64,000 nucleotides of DNA. Origin: Kordiimonas pumila. GTDB lineage: Bacteria; Pseudomonadota; Alphaproteobacteria; Sphingomonadales; Kordiimonadaceae. This document shows, piece by piece, positions 26,416-36,332 of this stretch; the stretch's first letter is position 1; the number at the start of each line of letters is the position of its first letter. The position numbers and the translations under genes were made by a program. The notes under the pieces were generated by a model. The model had not been told where the DNA came from. It did no database searches and saw only the letters and a program-made list of their open reading frames with translations. The stretch spans positions 3,086,501 to 3,150,500 of the forward strand of contig NZ_CP061205.1 in NCBI RefSeq assembly GCF_015240255.1, in the 5' to 3' direction.

Positions 26416-29079
26416 TTATTCGCCCTTAAGCGCGGCCTGTGCAGCCGCTAGACGCGCGATTGGCACGCGGAACGGCGAACAGGAAACATAATCCAGCCCT
26501 ACGTTATGGCAGAACTCCACGCTTGCCGGGTCACCGCCGTGCTCACCGCAGATACCAAGCTTCAGGTCCGCTTTGGTTGACCGGCCACGTTCAGCGCCGA
26601 TTTTCACAAGCTCGCCCACGCCTTCCTGATCGATTGACACAAATGGGTCCTGTGCAAAAATATCTTTCTTCACATATTCATCAAGGAACCGCCCGGCATC
26701 ATCGCGGCTGATGCCGATGGTCGTCTGCGTCAGGTCGTTTGTACCAAACGAGAAAAAGTCAGCCGCTTTAGCAATATCAGCGGCCCGCAAAGCAGCGCGT
26801 GGCAGCTCGATCATGGTGCCAACCAGATAATCAACCTTTTTGCCTTTTTCCTTAAACACAGCTTTGGCCGTTGCATCCACGCGTTCCCGCAGCATTGCCA
26901 GTTCTTTTTCTGTTGCCACAAGCGGGATCATAATTTCAGGCACAACCGTATCGCCAGTTTCTTCTACAACCGCAATGGCTGCTTCAAAAATGGCCCGGGC
27001 CTGCATTTCATAAATTTCAGGGTAGGTAATACCAAGACGGCAACCCCGGTGGCCTAGCATAGGGTTAAATTCGTGCAAGTCACTGGCGCGGCGTTTAAGA
27101 GCTGCAACATCAATACCAATAGCACTTGCAACATCAGCGAATTCATCTTCCTCGCGCGGCATAAATTCATGCAGCGGTGGGTCAAGCAAGCGAATAGTAA
27201 CTGGCAGCCCGTGCATGATTTTGAAAATTTCTTCAAAATCACTGCGTTGCATTGGCAGCAGTTTTGCAAGCGCAGCCTTACGGCCCGCAAGGTCTTCCGC
27301 CAAAATCATCTGCCGTACAGCAATGATCCGTTCGCCTTCAAAGAACATATGTTCTGTGCGGCACAGACCAATGCCTTCTGCGCCAAATTCACGTGCTGTT
27401 GCTGTATCATTTGGTGTATCAGCATTGGTGCGTACTTTCAGGGTACGGTATTTGTCAGCCCAGCCCATAAGCTTAGCAAAATCACCAGAAAGCTCTGGCT
27501 GAAGCGTTTTAACTTCACCCACCATTACTTCACCGGTAGAGCCATCAATGGTAATGATATCACCCTCTTTCACTTCGCGGCCCATGCAGGTCATAACACC
27601 TTCTTTGCCGTCAATGCGCAGTTGCCCAGCACCAGACACACAAGGCCGGCCCATACCGCGTGCAACCACAGCCGCATGGCTTGTCATGCCACCACGCGCG
27701 GTAAGAATGCCTTTTGCAGCATGCATACCGTGAATATCTTCTGGTGAAGTTTCAACCCGGCAAAGAATAACGCTTTTGCCGTCTTTTGCCATTATTTCGG
27801 CTTCATCACTGTCAAACACAACAAAACCAGAGGCTGCACCGGGTGAGGCTGGCAGGCCGCGCGTATAAATATCGCGTGGCGCGTCTGGGTCAAGCGTTGG
27901 GTGCAGAAGCTGGTCCAGCGCTGCTGGCTCCACCCTCAGAACAGCGGTTTTTTTGTCAATAAGACCGTCTGCAGCCATTTCAACCGCAATTTTAAGCGCG
28001 GCTTTTGCCGTGCGCTTGCCACTACGGGTTTGCAGCATCCAAAGTTTGCCGTGCTGTACGGTAAACTCAATATCCTGCATATCACGGTAGTGTTTTTCCA
28101 GCTTATCAAACACATCCGCAAGCTGCTTGAACACTTCTGGCATGCTCTCTTCCATGGAAGGTGCTGTGTTCTCTGCCGCTATACGCGCACGCTTGGTTAG
28201 ATACTGCGGTGTGCGAATGCCTGCTACCACATCTTCGCCCTGCGCATTAATCAGGTATTCGCCGTAATATTCATTTTCACCGGTTGATGGGTCGCGCGTG
28301 AAGGCAACGCCTGTCGCAGACGTATCACCCATGTTACCAAACACCATGGCCTGCACGTTAACGGCTGTGCCCCATTCCTCAGGGATATTATTCAGCTTAC
28401 GGTATACTTTAGCGCGTTCAATGTGCCAGCTGCCAAATACAGCGGTAATTGCACCCCAAAGCTGCTCGCGGGCATCCTGCGGGAATGGCTCGCCCAGTTC
28501 TTCTTCGGTTTTGGCTTTAAAAGCGTGTGCAAGGGTTTTCCAATCGTCTGCATCCAGATCTGTATCCAGATCAACGCCTTTTTCTTCCTTATGAATTTCG
28601 ATCAGTTCTTCAAAATGGTAATGGTCAACACCCAGCACCACGTCAGAATACATCTGAATAAAGCGGCGGTAGCTATCCCATGCAAAACGGGGGTTTTCAC
28701 TGTTAGCAGCGAGGCCCTCAACCGTTTCATCGTTAAGGCCAAGGTTTAAAACCGTATCCATCATGCCCGGCATGGAAACCCGCGCACCAGAGCGTACAGA
28801 AACCAGAAGCGGGTTATCAGCATCGCCGAACACAGCGCCCACACTTTTTTCAATCGCGGCAATGGCAGCTTCTACTTGATCGTTCAGTTCAGCCGGGTAC
28901 TCGCGCCCATTGGCGTAATAATATGTACAAACTTCAGTGGTGATTGTAAGGCCCGGCGGCACCGGCAGGCCAAGCGAGGCCATTTCTGCAAGGTTTGCAC
29001 CCTTACCACCTAGTAGATTTTTCATACTTGCACTGCCGTCGGCAGCGCCATCACCAAAACTGTAAACCCATTTGGTCAT
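26416..29079 (-). CDS. ppdK: Pyruvate, phosphate dikinase
   Basis: Interconverts pyruvate, ATP and phosphate with phosphoenolpyruvate, AMP and pyrophosphate. 887 residues, full length. The ATP-grasp N-terminal domain has [20 protein letters not shown]; the swivelling phosphohistidine domain has [26 protein letters not shown] with the catalytic His in TSHAA; the C-terminal TIM-barrel has GTNDLTQTT and [10 protein letters not shown] with the catalytic Cys. It is the last gene of the glyQ-glyS-ppdK run, 105 bases after glyS. Codon use is GC-richer than in much of the window. Confidence 0.98.
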   Translation of the reverse strand: MTKWVYSFGDGAADGSASMKNLLGGKGANLAEMASLGLPVPPGLTITTEVCTYYYANGREYPAELNDQVEAAIAAIEKSVGAVFGDADNPLLVSVRSGARVSMPGMMDTVLNLGLNDETVEGLAANSENPRFAWDSYRRFIQMYSDVVLGVDHYHFEELIEIHKEEKGVDLDTDLDADDWKTLAHAFKAKTEEELGEPFPQDAREQLWGAITAVFGSWHIERAKVYRKLNNIPEEWGTAVNVQAMVFGNMGDTSATGVAFTRDPSTGENEYYGEYLINAQGEDVVAGIRTPQYLTKRARIAAENTAPSMEESMPEVFKQLADVFDKLEKHYRDMQDIEFTVQHGKLWMLQTRSGKRTAKAALKIAVEMAADGLIDKKTAVLRVEPAALDQLLHPTLDPDAPRDIYTRGLPASPGAASGFVVFDSDEAEIMAKDGKSVILCRVETSPEDIHGMHAAKGILTARGGMTSHAAVVARGMGRPCVSGAGQLRIDGKEGVMTCMGREVKEGDIITIDGSTGEVMVGEVKTLQPELSGDFAKLMGWADKYRTLKVRTNADTPNDTATAREFGAEGIGLCRTEHMFFEGERIIAVRQMILAEDLAGRKAALAKLLPMQRSDFEEIFKIMHGLPVTIRLLDPPLHEFMPREEDEFADVASAIGIDVAALKRRASDLHEFNPMLGHRGCRLGITYPEIYEMQARAIFEAAIAVVEETGDTVVPEIMIPLVATEKELAMLRERVDATAKAVFKEKGKKVDYLVGTMIELPRAALRAADIAKAADFFSFGTNDLTQTTIGISRDDAGRFLDEYVKKDIFAQDPFVSIDQEGVGELVKIGAERGRSTKADLKLGICGEHGGDPASVEFCHNVGLDYVSCSPFRVPIARLAAAQAALKGE

Positions 29080-29184
29080 TTATCACAGTCCTTTGCCGCG
29101 TTACCGTCGTCCCCGACCGGCTTCGCATTTTGGAGCTAAAAACACAGGGCTTATATTTTTATGTGCCCTTTAGTTACTTACACA

Positions 29185-31257
29185 TCAGCCTTCAATAAGG
29201 CCAAAATCGGCAACAGTGTTCACTGCTGCACGAATTTCTGAAAGCAGCGCCAGGCGGTTTTGCCGCACATCTGGTGCATCTGCATTCACTATTATATTTT
29301 CAAAAAAGGCATCAATTGGCGCACGCAGTGTAGAGAGCGCAGCCATTGCCTTTTCAAAGTCTTCTGCGGCCAGTGCTTTCTCTGCGTCTGCTCTGGCTGC
29401 TGTTAGCGCAGCGTATAACGCCTTTTCCTCTGCCATTTCAAGCGCTGATATATTGACAGCGCTATCAACGGCACTGTCTTTCTTTTCTTCAGCCTTTAAT
29501 ATATTCGCCGCGCGCTTGTACCCCGCGAGCAAATTCACCCCGTCATCAGAACCAAGGAAGTTTGTGAGCGCAGATACGCGCGCCAGCACGCGCACAAGGT
29601 CATCATCACCTTGCGCAAACACGGCATCAATCAGGTCGTGGCGTACGCCCTTATCCCGCTGTTGAACCTTGAGGCGGTCTGCAAAGAAGACTGCAAGGTC
29701 ATCTGAAACATTAGCAAGAGGTATCTGGTAACACTTCATGGCTTCCGTGAATAGGTGCCTGAGTGAAACGCGAACATTGTTTTCAGTGATCAAACGAATA
29801 ACACCAAGGGCGGCGCGGCGCAGCGCAAACGGGTCTTTTGAACCCGTTGGTTTTTCATCAATCCCGAAAAAGCCCACAAGGGTATCCAGCTTTTCAGCCA
29901 GCGCCACAGCGATGGACACTGGCGCAATCGGGCAATCATCATTTGGGCCTGCTGGCGCATAATGGTCGCGGATAGCATTCGCCACAGCGTCACTTTCTCC
30001 CTGCGCTTTTGCATAGTAGCGGCCCATCACGCCCTGTAGTTCAGGGAACTCACCCACCATGCCAGAGACAAGGTCTGCTTTCGCGAGTTCGGCTGCGCGC
30101 TCAGCTTCAGCAGCGTCAGCGCCGCAGAAGGGCGCAAGGTAAGCTGCAAGTTTTTTAATACACTCCACACGCTCTGCCACTGTGCCCAGCTTTTCATGGA
30201 ACACGATGTCTTTAAGCTGCGGCAGGTTATCCTCTAACTTGCCCTTCAGGTCTTGGTCGTAAAAGAATTTCGCGTCTGAAAGCCTTGCCGTTAGCACGCG
30301 CTCATTCCCCGCTGCTACGGCCTTGCCGCCATCAGAAGGGATAATATTCGACACCGTAATAAAATACGGCGCTAGCTTGCCCGTTTTCGGGTCACGAGTG
30401 ACAAAATATTTCTGATCCTTTTTCATCGTCAGGATCAGCACTTCTTCTGGCACCGCCATAAAGGCCGGGTCAAACCCGCCTATTAAAGGCACCGGCCACT
30501 CGACAAGCCCTGCGACTTCCGCGAGAAGCCCGCGGTCTTCAACCCACTCGAGGCCCTTTTCTGCCGCGAGCGATTTACACGCCGCTTCAATCGTCGCCAT
30601 GCGGTCAGCGGGGTCAAGCACCACTTTATGCGCTAGAAGCTTGGCTTGATAGTCAGCAAAGTCAGTGACAGAAAGCCACTCTGGCGCCATAAAACGGTGT
30701 CCGAAGGTCTGGTTTCCAATAGCAATTGTAAATGGATCGCCTAGCTCGCTACTGATGGCCCCGTTAACAATTTGCCCATCAAAAATAGCCAGTACGGAAT
30801 GAAGAGGCCTAACCCATTTAAAATTAGAATTGCCCCATCTTTGAGATTTTGGCCAAGGAAAATCCCAAAGTACTCTGCATAACAGTCTAAAGACTAAACT
30901 TTGTGTACTTTCACCTGGCTTTTCAATTTTTGCGTAGAAGAATGTGCCTTTCTTTTCTTCGCGCTCTTCAAGCTGGTCGCGGGTTACACCCGCGCCGCGC
31001 ATAAAGCCCTCTAGCGCTTTTTCAGGTGCGCTGGTGCTGGGGCCGCGGCGTTCCTCTGAAATATCAGGGGTTTGCACCGGCAAGCCAGTAACATTCAGGG
31101 CAAGCCTGCGCGGTGTGGCAAATGCCTCTGCCGTATCAAACGTAAGGCCTGCGGCCTGCAGGCCGTCAGTTACCAGTTTTTTCAGGTCATCCGCTGCCTT
31201 CGCCTGCATGCGGGCAGGAATTTCCTCAGAGAATAATTCGATCAGGAGATCAGCCAT
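29185..31257 (-). CDS. glyS: Glycyl-tRNA synthetase beta subunit
   Basis: The tRNA-binding and editing-like subunit of the alpha2beta2 glycyl-tRNA synthetase. 690 residues from the ATG at 31257, three bases after the glyQ stop and preceded by GGGAGGCG; the frame to 31290 overlaps glyQ and is rejected. The start MADLLIELFSEEIPARMQ is classical; WPKSQRWG and VRPLHSVLAIFDG, KFFYDQDLKG and the C-terminal HD-like region (AEKLDTLVGFFGI...SKDPFALRRAALGVIRL) follow. Bases about 30,750-30,930 are markedly AT-rich (37-38% GC in two 60-base blocks) compared with 53-63% on either side, though the frame is intact. Confidence 0.97.
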   Translation of the reverse strand: MADLLIELFSEEIPARMQAKAADDLKKLVTDGLQAAGLTFDTAEAFATPRRLALNVTGLPVQTPDISEERRGPSTSAPEKALEGFMRGAGVTRDQLEEREEKKGTFFYAKIEKPGESTQSLVFRLLCRVLWDFPWPKSQRWGNSNFKWVRPLHSVLAIFDGQIVNGAISSELGDPFTIAIGNQTFGHRFMAPEWLSVTDFADYQAKLLAHKVVLDPADRMATIEAACKSLAAEKGLEWVEDRGLLAEVAGLVEWPVPLIGGFDPAFMAVPEEVLILTMKKDQKYFVTRDPKTGKLAPYFITVSNIIPSDGGKAVAAGNERVLTARLSDAKFFYDQDLKGKLEDNLPQLKDIVFHEKLGTVAERVECIKKLAAYLAPFCGADAAEAERAAELAKADLVSGMVGEFPELQGVMGRYYAKAQGESDAVANAIRDHYAPAGPNDDCPIAPVSIAVALAEKLDTLVGFFGIDEKPTGSKDPFALRRAALGVIRLITENNVRVSLRHLFTEAMKCYQIPLANVSDDLAVFFADRLKVQQRDKGVRHDLIDAVFAQGDDDLVRVLARVSALTNFLGSDDGVNLLAGYKRAANILKAEEKKDSAVDSAVNISALEMAEEKALYAALTAARADAEKALAAEDFEKAMAALSTLRAPIDAFFENIIVNADAPDVRQNRLALLSEIRAAVNTVADFGLIEG

Positions 31258-31259
31258 AT

Positions 31260-32156
31260 CTACGCCTCCCACCCATTTTTCTTCATCCACGCGGCGCAGC
31301 AGCCTTTAGCAAGGTCGCGCACCCGGCCAATATAGGCCTGCCGTTCGGTTACAGAAATAACACCGCGCGCATCCAGCAAGTTAAAGGTGTGGCTTGATTT
31401 GATGCACTGCTCGTAAGCAGGTAGCGGCAGTTCTGCCTCAAGCAGCTTGGCGCATTCGGCCTGCGCTTTTTTAAAGTCTTCAAACAACTTTTCTGTATCC
31501 GCATGCTCAAAATTATAGGCTGATTGCTCACGCTCATTCTCAAGGTATACGTCGCCGTATGTTGTACCTGCACCGTTAAAATCTAGGTCGTAAACATTGT
31601 CTACGCCCTGCACAAACATGGCGAGGCGCTCTAGCCCGTATGTTAGTTCGCCAGCAACTGGTTTGCAGTCAAAGCCACCGACTTGCTGGAAATACGTGTA
31701 CTGGCTGACTTCCATACCATCACACCAGATTTCCCAGCCAAGGCCCCACGCGCCAAGCGTTGGGCTTTCCCAGTCATCTTCAACAAAGCGGATATCATGC
31801 AAGGCCGCGTCAATACCGATCGCTTTCAAGCTACCAAGGTATAGGTCCTGCATATTGGCGGGCGAAGGTTTTAAAATTACCTGAAACTGGTAATAATGCT
31901 GCAAACGGTTCGGGTTTTCACCGTAACGACCATCAGTGGGACGGCGGCAAGGCTGCACGTATGCGGCCTTCCATGCCTCAGGCCCTAGCGCCCTAAGCGT
32001 AGTCGCCGGGTGAAACGTACCCGCGCCCATTTCAAGATCGTAAGGCTGCAAAATAACGCAGCCCTGATCCGCCCAGTAATTCTGCAACGTCAGGATCATC
32101 TTCTGGAACGGCATGCCGCCCGATTGTGTATCCGCCTTTTGGGAACTGTTTGCCAT
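31260..32156 (-). CDS. glyQ: Glycyl-tRNA synthetase alpha subunit
   Basis: The catalytic subunit of bacterial tetrameric glycyl-tRNA synthetase. 298 residues, as usual. Class II synthetase features: [24 protein letters not shown] at the N-terminus, [41 protein letters not shown] as the motif 2 region, and [14 protein letters not shown]-like sequence ([27 protein letters not shown]) near the C-terminus. It couples directly to glyS. Confidence 0.98.
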   Translation of the reverse strand: MANSSQKADTQSGGMPFQKMILTLQNYWADQGCVILQPYDLEMGAGTFHPATTLRALGPEAWKAAYVQPCRRPTDGRYGENPNRLQHYYQFQVILKPSPANMQDLYLGSLKAIGIDAALHDIRFVEDDWESPTLGAWGLGWEIWCDGMEVSQYTYFQQVGGFDCKPVAGELTYGLERLAMFVQGVDNVYDLDFNGAGTTYGDVYLENEREQSAYNFEHADTEKLFEDFKKAQAECAKLLEAELPLPAYEQCIKSSHTFNLLDARGVISVTERQAYIGRVRDLAKGCCAAWMKKNGWEA

Positions 32157-32274
32157 AAGAATATAAAGCCGAATCTATCTGTAAATAATGCGCGCAACCT
32201 AGCGGCACCGCCCCGTCCGGTCAAGCCGTGCTATGCCCTATGTGCCAGTTTAGTGGTAAGTGTGCTCTTTCCGC

Positions 32275-33015
32275 CTATGCCGTAACGATAATAGGCGCGC
32301 CTTTTGTCACAACAAATGTATGTTCAAACTGGGCACCAAAACCGCCATCCTTTAGCCGCAAGGTCCAGCCATCGGCATCTTCATAATAGTGCCTGCTCCC
32401 GGTGGTAAGAAACGGCTCAATGGTCATAACCTGCCCTTCCTTGAGCTTGGTACGGTCGCTTGGATAATAGAGGTTTGGAACCGATGGTTCTTCATGTATC
32501 CAGTTACCAACACCGTGGCCGTTCAGGCCGTCAACAATTTGAAAGCCGTGTTTGTACGCCTCGCGCTGCACCGTTTTGCCAACCACATTTACAGGCTGTC
32601 CTGCACGCGCGGCAAACATGGCCTTGCGCTGCGCATCCCTTGTGGCATCCAACAATTTTTGCAGATCCGGGCTGATTTCACCCACACCAAAGCTCGCGCC
32701 TGTATCGGCAAAAATACCATCTTTTTCAGCGGACACATCTATATTGACAAGTTGGCCTTCTTCGAGCGGAATAGTACCCGGAATACCGTGCGCCACAGCA
32801 TCCCCCACAGAAATGCAGGTATAGCCGGGAAAGTTATACGCAAGCATGGGTGCTGACTTGGCACCGCGCTCCGCAAGCATCTGCCCACCCATTTTATCAA
32901 GCTCTAGGGGCGTAATACCGGGGCGTACAGCCGCACCCATAGCATTTAAGACATCGCGGCAAATCCGGCCTATTTCTTTCAGCTTTTCAAGCTGTTCTTC
33001 TGTGTCAATCGTCAT
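32275..33015 (-). CDS. map: Methionine aminopeptidase, type I
   Basis: Removes the initiator methionine from nascent proteins. 246 residues. All metal-site residues are recognisable: VAHGIP (substrate His), NIDVSAEKDGIFADTG (two Asp ligands), GHGVGNWIHEEPSVPN (His ligand), MTIEPF (Glu ligand) and QFEHT (Glu ligand). The sequence between the ligands differs somewhat from the E. coli enzyme (ADTGASFGVG), so this could be a second Map paralogue. It lies between chorismate mutase and glyQ on the same strand. Confidence 0.94.
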   Translation of the reverse strand: MTIDTEEQLEKLKEIGRICRDVLNAMGAAVRPGITPLELDKMGGQMLAERGAKSAPMLAYNFPGYTCISVGDAVAHGIPGTIPLEEGQLVNIDVSAEKDGIFADTGASFGVGEISPDLQKLLDATRDAQRKAMFAARAGQPVNVVGKTVQREAYKHGFQIVDGLNGHGVGNWIHEEPSVPNLYYPSDRTKLKEGQVMTIEPFLTTGSRHYYEDADGWTLRLKDGGFGAQFEHTFVVTKGAPIIVTA

Positions 33016-33031
33016 AGGATTTCACCTGCCT

Positions 33032-33355
33032 TTATATAGAGCCTTGTTCGCGGATGCGTTCGTGGTGCTGAATAACTTCCCGAATAATAAACTGCAGAAA
33101 CTTCTCACTAAATTCCGGGTCAAGGTTGGCAAGCTTGGCCAAACTACGCAAACGCTCAACCTGCTCCTGCTCACGTCGCGGGTCAGCAGGAGGCAGATCA
33201 AACTCTTTTTTATAAAAGCCAACAGCTTTTGTGATTTTAAATCGCTCTGCCAGCATAAAAACAAGAGCTGCATCAATATTATCGATGCTTTCCCGGTAGT
33301 CATTTAATTGCTGTTTTTGTTTATCCGTTAATGACAAGGCAGAACCCTCCAACAC
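33032..33355 (-). CDS. Chorismate mutase, AroQ class
   Basis: Rearranges chorismate to prephenate in phenylalanine/tyrosine synthesis. 107 residues, a stand-alone all-helical AroQ domain. YRESIDNIDAALVFMLAERFKITKAVGFYKKEFDLPPADPRREQEQVERL contains the expected active-site Arg, Arg, Lys and D-x-R-R-E groups, and VIQHHERIREQ the Gln of the last helix. There is no fused prephenate dehydratase or DAHP synthase. The gene lies 16 bases upstream of map and 25 bases downstream of the S49 peptidase gene. Confidence 0.92.
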   Translation of the reverse strand: MLEGSALSLTDKQKQQLNDYRESIDNIDAALVFMLAERFKITKAVGFYKKEFDLPPADPRREQEQVERLRSLAKLANLDPEFSEKFLQFIIREVIQHHERIREQGSI

Positions 33356-33380
33356 TTTTCAATTCTGAAACTGCCCTCTT

Positions 33381-34256
33381 TTAAAGGCCAAACCGATTCC
33401 AGATCAATCTTTCTTCTATTGCCGCAATCAACCCGCCCGGTATGTCTTCTAAAGCACCTAATGAAGACGTATTGCCAGCACGCAGCCCAAGCAAGCTACC
33501 AAGCCGTGGTTTTTTCTCAGCAATCACACGCATTTTTACAGATTTACCAAAACGGTCGCGCAGAATTGTGCGCGCATCACCGATACCGTCAATAAGGCCC
33601 AGCTTAACCGCTTCGCCGCCTGTAAACACCTCGCCAGAAAACATCTTGCCGCGCAAGCCCTTCAAGCGCTTACCACGTCGGTCACGCACAAGCTTTTTGA
33701 AATGCTCGTGAATTTCCAACTGAATTTCCTTCAGCCGCGCGACATCTTCTGCCTTTTCATCCTGAAAGGCATCTAGCATGGCCTTGCTTTCCCCTGCCGT
33801 ATAAAGGCGGCGCTCAATGCCAAGCTTTTCGATAGCTGCTTTAAAACCAAACCCGCTTGAAACAACACCAATACTGCCAACAATAGAGGATTCGTTAGCG
33901 TAAATTTCATCGCCCGCTATTGCCAGCATATAACCACCAGAGGCCGCGACATCCTCAGCAAAGGCAAGAACAGGAATATCCTTTTCTTTCGCAAGGTCCC
34001 TAATTCGCTGCAAAATAAGGGCAGATTGTACGGGCGACCCACCGGGTGAGTTTATCATCAATGCCACCGCAGACACACCGCCCATGGTAAAGGCCTGCTC
34101 TATCTGGCCCGCAACAGATGCCATGCTTATATTCTGTTTAAACCTGCCACCTGCACCAATAACACCGTAAAGCCTAAGCACTGCTACTTTTGGTGCTGGC
34201 TCGCCGAAAAATGTTCGCCGTACAGTACGGCAAAATGACCCAATTTTCTTAATCAT
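33381..34256 (-). CDS. sppA: S49 family peptidase (SppA/SohB-like)
   Basis: A serine peptidase thought to digest cleaved signal peptides at the inner membrane. 291 residues, the short single-domain form. The Ser-Lys dyad is visible as Ser106 in DVAASGGYML and Lys158 in AGESKAML; NSPGGSPVQS and ANESSIVGSIGV are conserved surroundings. No strong N-terminal transmembrane helix is seen, so membrane association may be peripheral. Start MIKKIGSFCRTVRR. Confidence 0.92.
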   Translation of the reverse strand: MIKKIGSFCRTVRRTFFGEPAPKVAVLRLYGVIGAGGRFKQNISMASVAGQIEQAFTMGGVSAVALMINSPGGSPVQSALILQRIRDLAKEKDIPVLAFAEDVAASGGYMLAIAGDEIYANESSIVGSIGVVSSGFGFKAAIEKLGIERRLYTAGESKAMLDAFQDEKAEDVARLKEIQLEIHEHFKKLVRDRRGKRLKGLRGKMFSGEVFTGGEAVKLGLIDGIGDARTILRDRFGKSVKMRVIAEKKPRLGSLLGLRAGNTSSLGALEDIPGGLIAAIEERLIWNRFGL

Positions 34257-34296
34257 ACAAAACTCGCTTTAAAATACGTGCTATGTAGTAACCACT

Positions 34297-35121
34297 TTAG
34301 CGGCCACACGTAAAGGCTTTCAGGTCAAGCGCCTTGCCATCCCACAAAATTTCTTTGGCTTCCTGAGTGTATCGCTCCACATCACCGTGCAGCGCAAGCC
34401 CCGGCAAAAGTGTGGCCGCACCATGCATGCCCTTGCGGCCCTGAATTATAACCCGCTTTGCAGGTACACCCATACGCGGCCAAAGCGGTAATATTTTTAT
34501 TTCGCCCACACGCCTGTATAAATTTGCAATCACTTCATCAACCCGGTCTGCCCGATATATAATAGTAACCGTGCCTTTATTTCGCACTTTATGCACACAA
34601 AACCGCAACCAATCCTTTAAGCTTACGTTTGTGTCCATATGTGCCAAGCCTTTTGAGGCATCTGGGGGGCGAATACCCTTGCCATCAGCAAGGTACGGCG
34701 GGTTAATCATGACATGATCATAAACCTCATTATCAGCGGCGAGATCGGTTATGCAGCCTTGTCGCACCGATACAAAGTTTTCAAGGTTATTATAGCTAAT
34801 ATTCCTGTTTGCAAAAGCAAGCATATCAGCCTGTTTTTCAATACCAACCACATGAACGCCTGCCACACGCCGTGCTAGGCACAGTGCTGCCCCTGCACTA
34901 CCAATGCCACCCTCAAGCACAGTTTGGCCGGAGCGCGCAGGCACTGCCGCCGCTAACATTACAGTATCCATCGATACCCTGTATCCATGCTTTGGCTGAA
35001 AAAGGCGAATGGCCCCACCCAAAAAGTCATCGAGGCTTATATCAGAATCATCCCGCGACAAAACATCTGTCGCTGGAACATCATCATCTTCATACCTGAT
35101 TGATACTTCGTCCACGTACAC
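34297..35121 (-). CDS. tRNA1(Val) N6-adenine methyltransferase-like protein
   Basis: An SAM-dependent methyltransferase related to TrmN6/YfiC, which methylates A37 of tRNA-Val. 274 residues. The SAM-binding motif VLEGGIGSAGAALCLARRV and the N6-adenine methyltransferase motif NPPY (in HVMINPPYLADG) are clear. AIRLFQPKHGYRVSMDTVMLAAAVP is typical of the family N-terminus. The GTG at 35121 is used; no ATG occurs before the conserved region, so the exact start is uncertain. It is divergent from the polyprenyl synthase gene. Confidence 0.88.
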   Translation of the reverse strand: MYVDEVSIRYEDDDVPATDVLSRDDSDISLDDFLGGAIRLFQPKHGYRVSMDTVMLAAAVPARSGQTVLEGGIGSAGAALCLARRVAGVHVVGIEKQADMLAFANRNISYNNLENFVSVRQGCITDLAADNEVYDHVMINPPYLADGKGIRPPDASKGLAHMDTNVSLKDWLRFCVHKVRNKGTVTIIYRADRVDEVIANLYRRVGEIKILPLWPRMGVPAKRVIIQGRKGMHGAATLLPGLALHGDVERYTQEAKEILWDGKALDLKAFTCGR

Positions 35122-35280
35122 TCACAAACAATTTAATAGCTGATAAAACATTTTCAGGTATTGATTGTACGTAGAAAATAGCCGTGGTCAATTGACGCAG
35201 CGATTTGAAGGTCTTGCTTTCATGTTACGTGGCTTCTATTGTCGCGAAAATCGATAAACATACTAAAGCGGGGTCTATGC

Positions 35281-36321
35281 ATGTCCGGTACCTCATCTGG
35301 CAAAATCGTATCCCTTTACGGGCACACTGAAAAAGACAAAGCTGCTTCTGCCATTGACAGAATGCAAGAGCTTGTTGCTGGCCGCATGGCCGAAGTGAAT
35401 GATACTATTTTAAAACGCATGGACAGCCCGGTTTCCCTCATACCGGAGCTTGCAGGGCACCTTATTTCATCTGGTGGAAAACGCCTTAGGCCGATGCTTA
35501 CCCTCGCCTCGGCGGACCTTATCGGCTACACTGGGAATAAGCATATTGGCCTCGCAACAGCTGTAGAATTTATTCACACAGCTACCTTGCTGCACGATGA
35601 TGTGGTAGACGAAAGTACCCTTAGGCGTGGTAAAAAACCGGCAAATTTAATTTGGGGCAACCAACCCACAGTTCTTGTTGGAGACTTTCTTTTTAGCCGT
35701 GCTTTTGAGCTTATGGTGGAAAGTGATTCGCTTAAAGTTCTTAAAATTTTGGCGGGCGCCGCAGCTGTTATCACGGAAGGTGAAGTTTTGCAGCTTACTA
35801 CTGCCAACGACCTTTCAACAACAGAAGACAAATATCTTGAAGTTATTACCGCCAAAACTGCCATTCTTTTTGCAGCAGCCTGTGAAGTGGCTGGTGTTGT
35901 AGCAGGCCAAGGCGAGGAAGTAGAATCCGCCCTTCATGCATACGGTAAATATCTTGGTATTGCCTTCCAGCTTGTTGATGATGCCCTAGACTATAACGCC
36001 GAGCGCGCAACGCTCGGTAAAGAGATTGGTGATGATTTTCGCGAAGGCAAAATTACGTTACCTGTAATTCTTGCTTACAGGCGCGGCACCGACGAAGAGC
36101 GCCTATTCTGGAAACGCACCATGGCACGCCTAAAGCAGGAAGACGGCGATCTGGATACCGCAATCGAACTTCTCGAACAGGCAAGCACACTTGATGACAC
36201 CATCAAGCGGGCACACCATTACGGAGCCATGGCAAAAGATGCGCTTGCGATCTTTAAGGGCAACCCAGCCAAACAAGCCATGCTTGATATAGTAGACTTC
36301 TGTATAAGCAGGGCCTACTAG
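35281..36321 (+). CDS. ispB: Polyprenyl diphosphate synthase
   Basis: A trans-prenyl chain elongating enzyme, most likely making the long side-chain precursor of ubiquinone. 346 residues from the ATG at 35281 (GCGGGGT upstream); an upstream TTG at 35239 is rejected. Both aspartate-rich motifs are present: LLHDDVVDESTLRRG and QLVDDALDYNAE, with GGKRLRPML near the N-terminus and KLTLP-like KITLPVILAY. Chain length cannot be set from sequence alone, so ispB is a likely rather than certain label. Confidence 0.93.
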   Translation: MSGTSSGKIVSLYGHTEKDKAASAIDRMQELVAGRMAEVNDTILKRMDSPVSLIPELAGHLISSGGKRLRPMLTLASADLIGYTGNKHIGLATAVEFIHTATLLHDDVVDESTLRRGKKPANLIWGNQPTVLVGDFLFSRAFELMVESDSLKVLKILAGAAAVITEGEVLQLTTANDLSTTEDKYLEVITAKTAILFAAACEVAGVVAGQGEEVESALHAYGKYLGIAFQLVDDALDYNAERATLGKEIGDDFREGKITLPVILAYRRGTDEERLFWKRTMARLKQEDGDLDTAIELLEQASTLDDTIKRAHHYGAMAKDALAIFKGNPAKQAMLDIVDFCISRAY

Positions 36322-36332
36322 GCATAAAGGTG

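Noticed and set aside
27073-27747. A 224-residue plus-strand frame inside ppdK
   Set aside because: Shadow of a GC-rich, strongly conserved gene on the other strand; no recognisable domain.
29128-29175. Terminator between glyS and ppdK
   Set aside because: AGGGC/GCCCT is only a 5-bp stem with a long AT loop; too weak to call.
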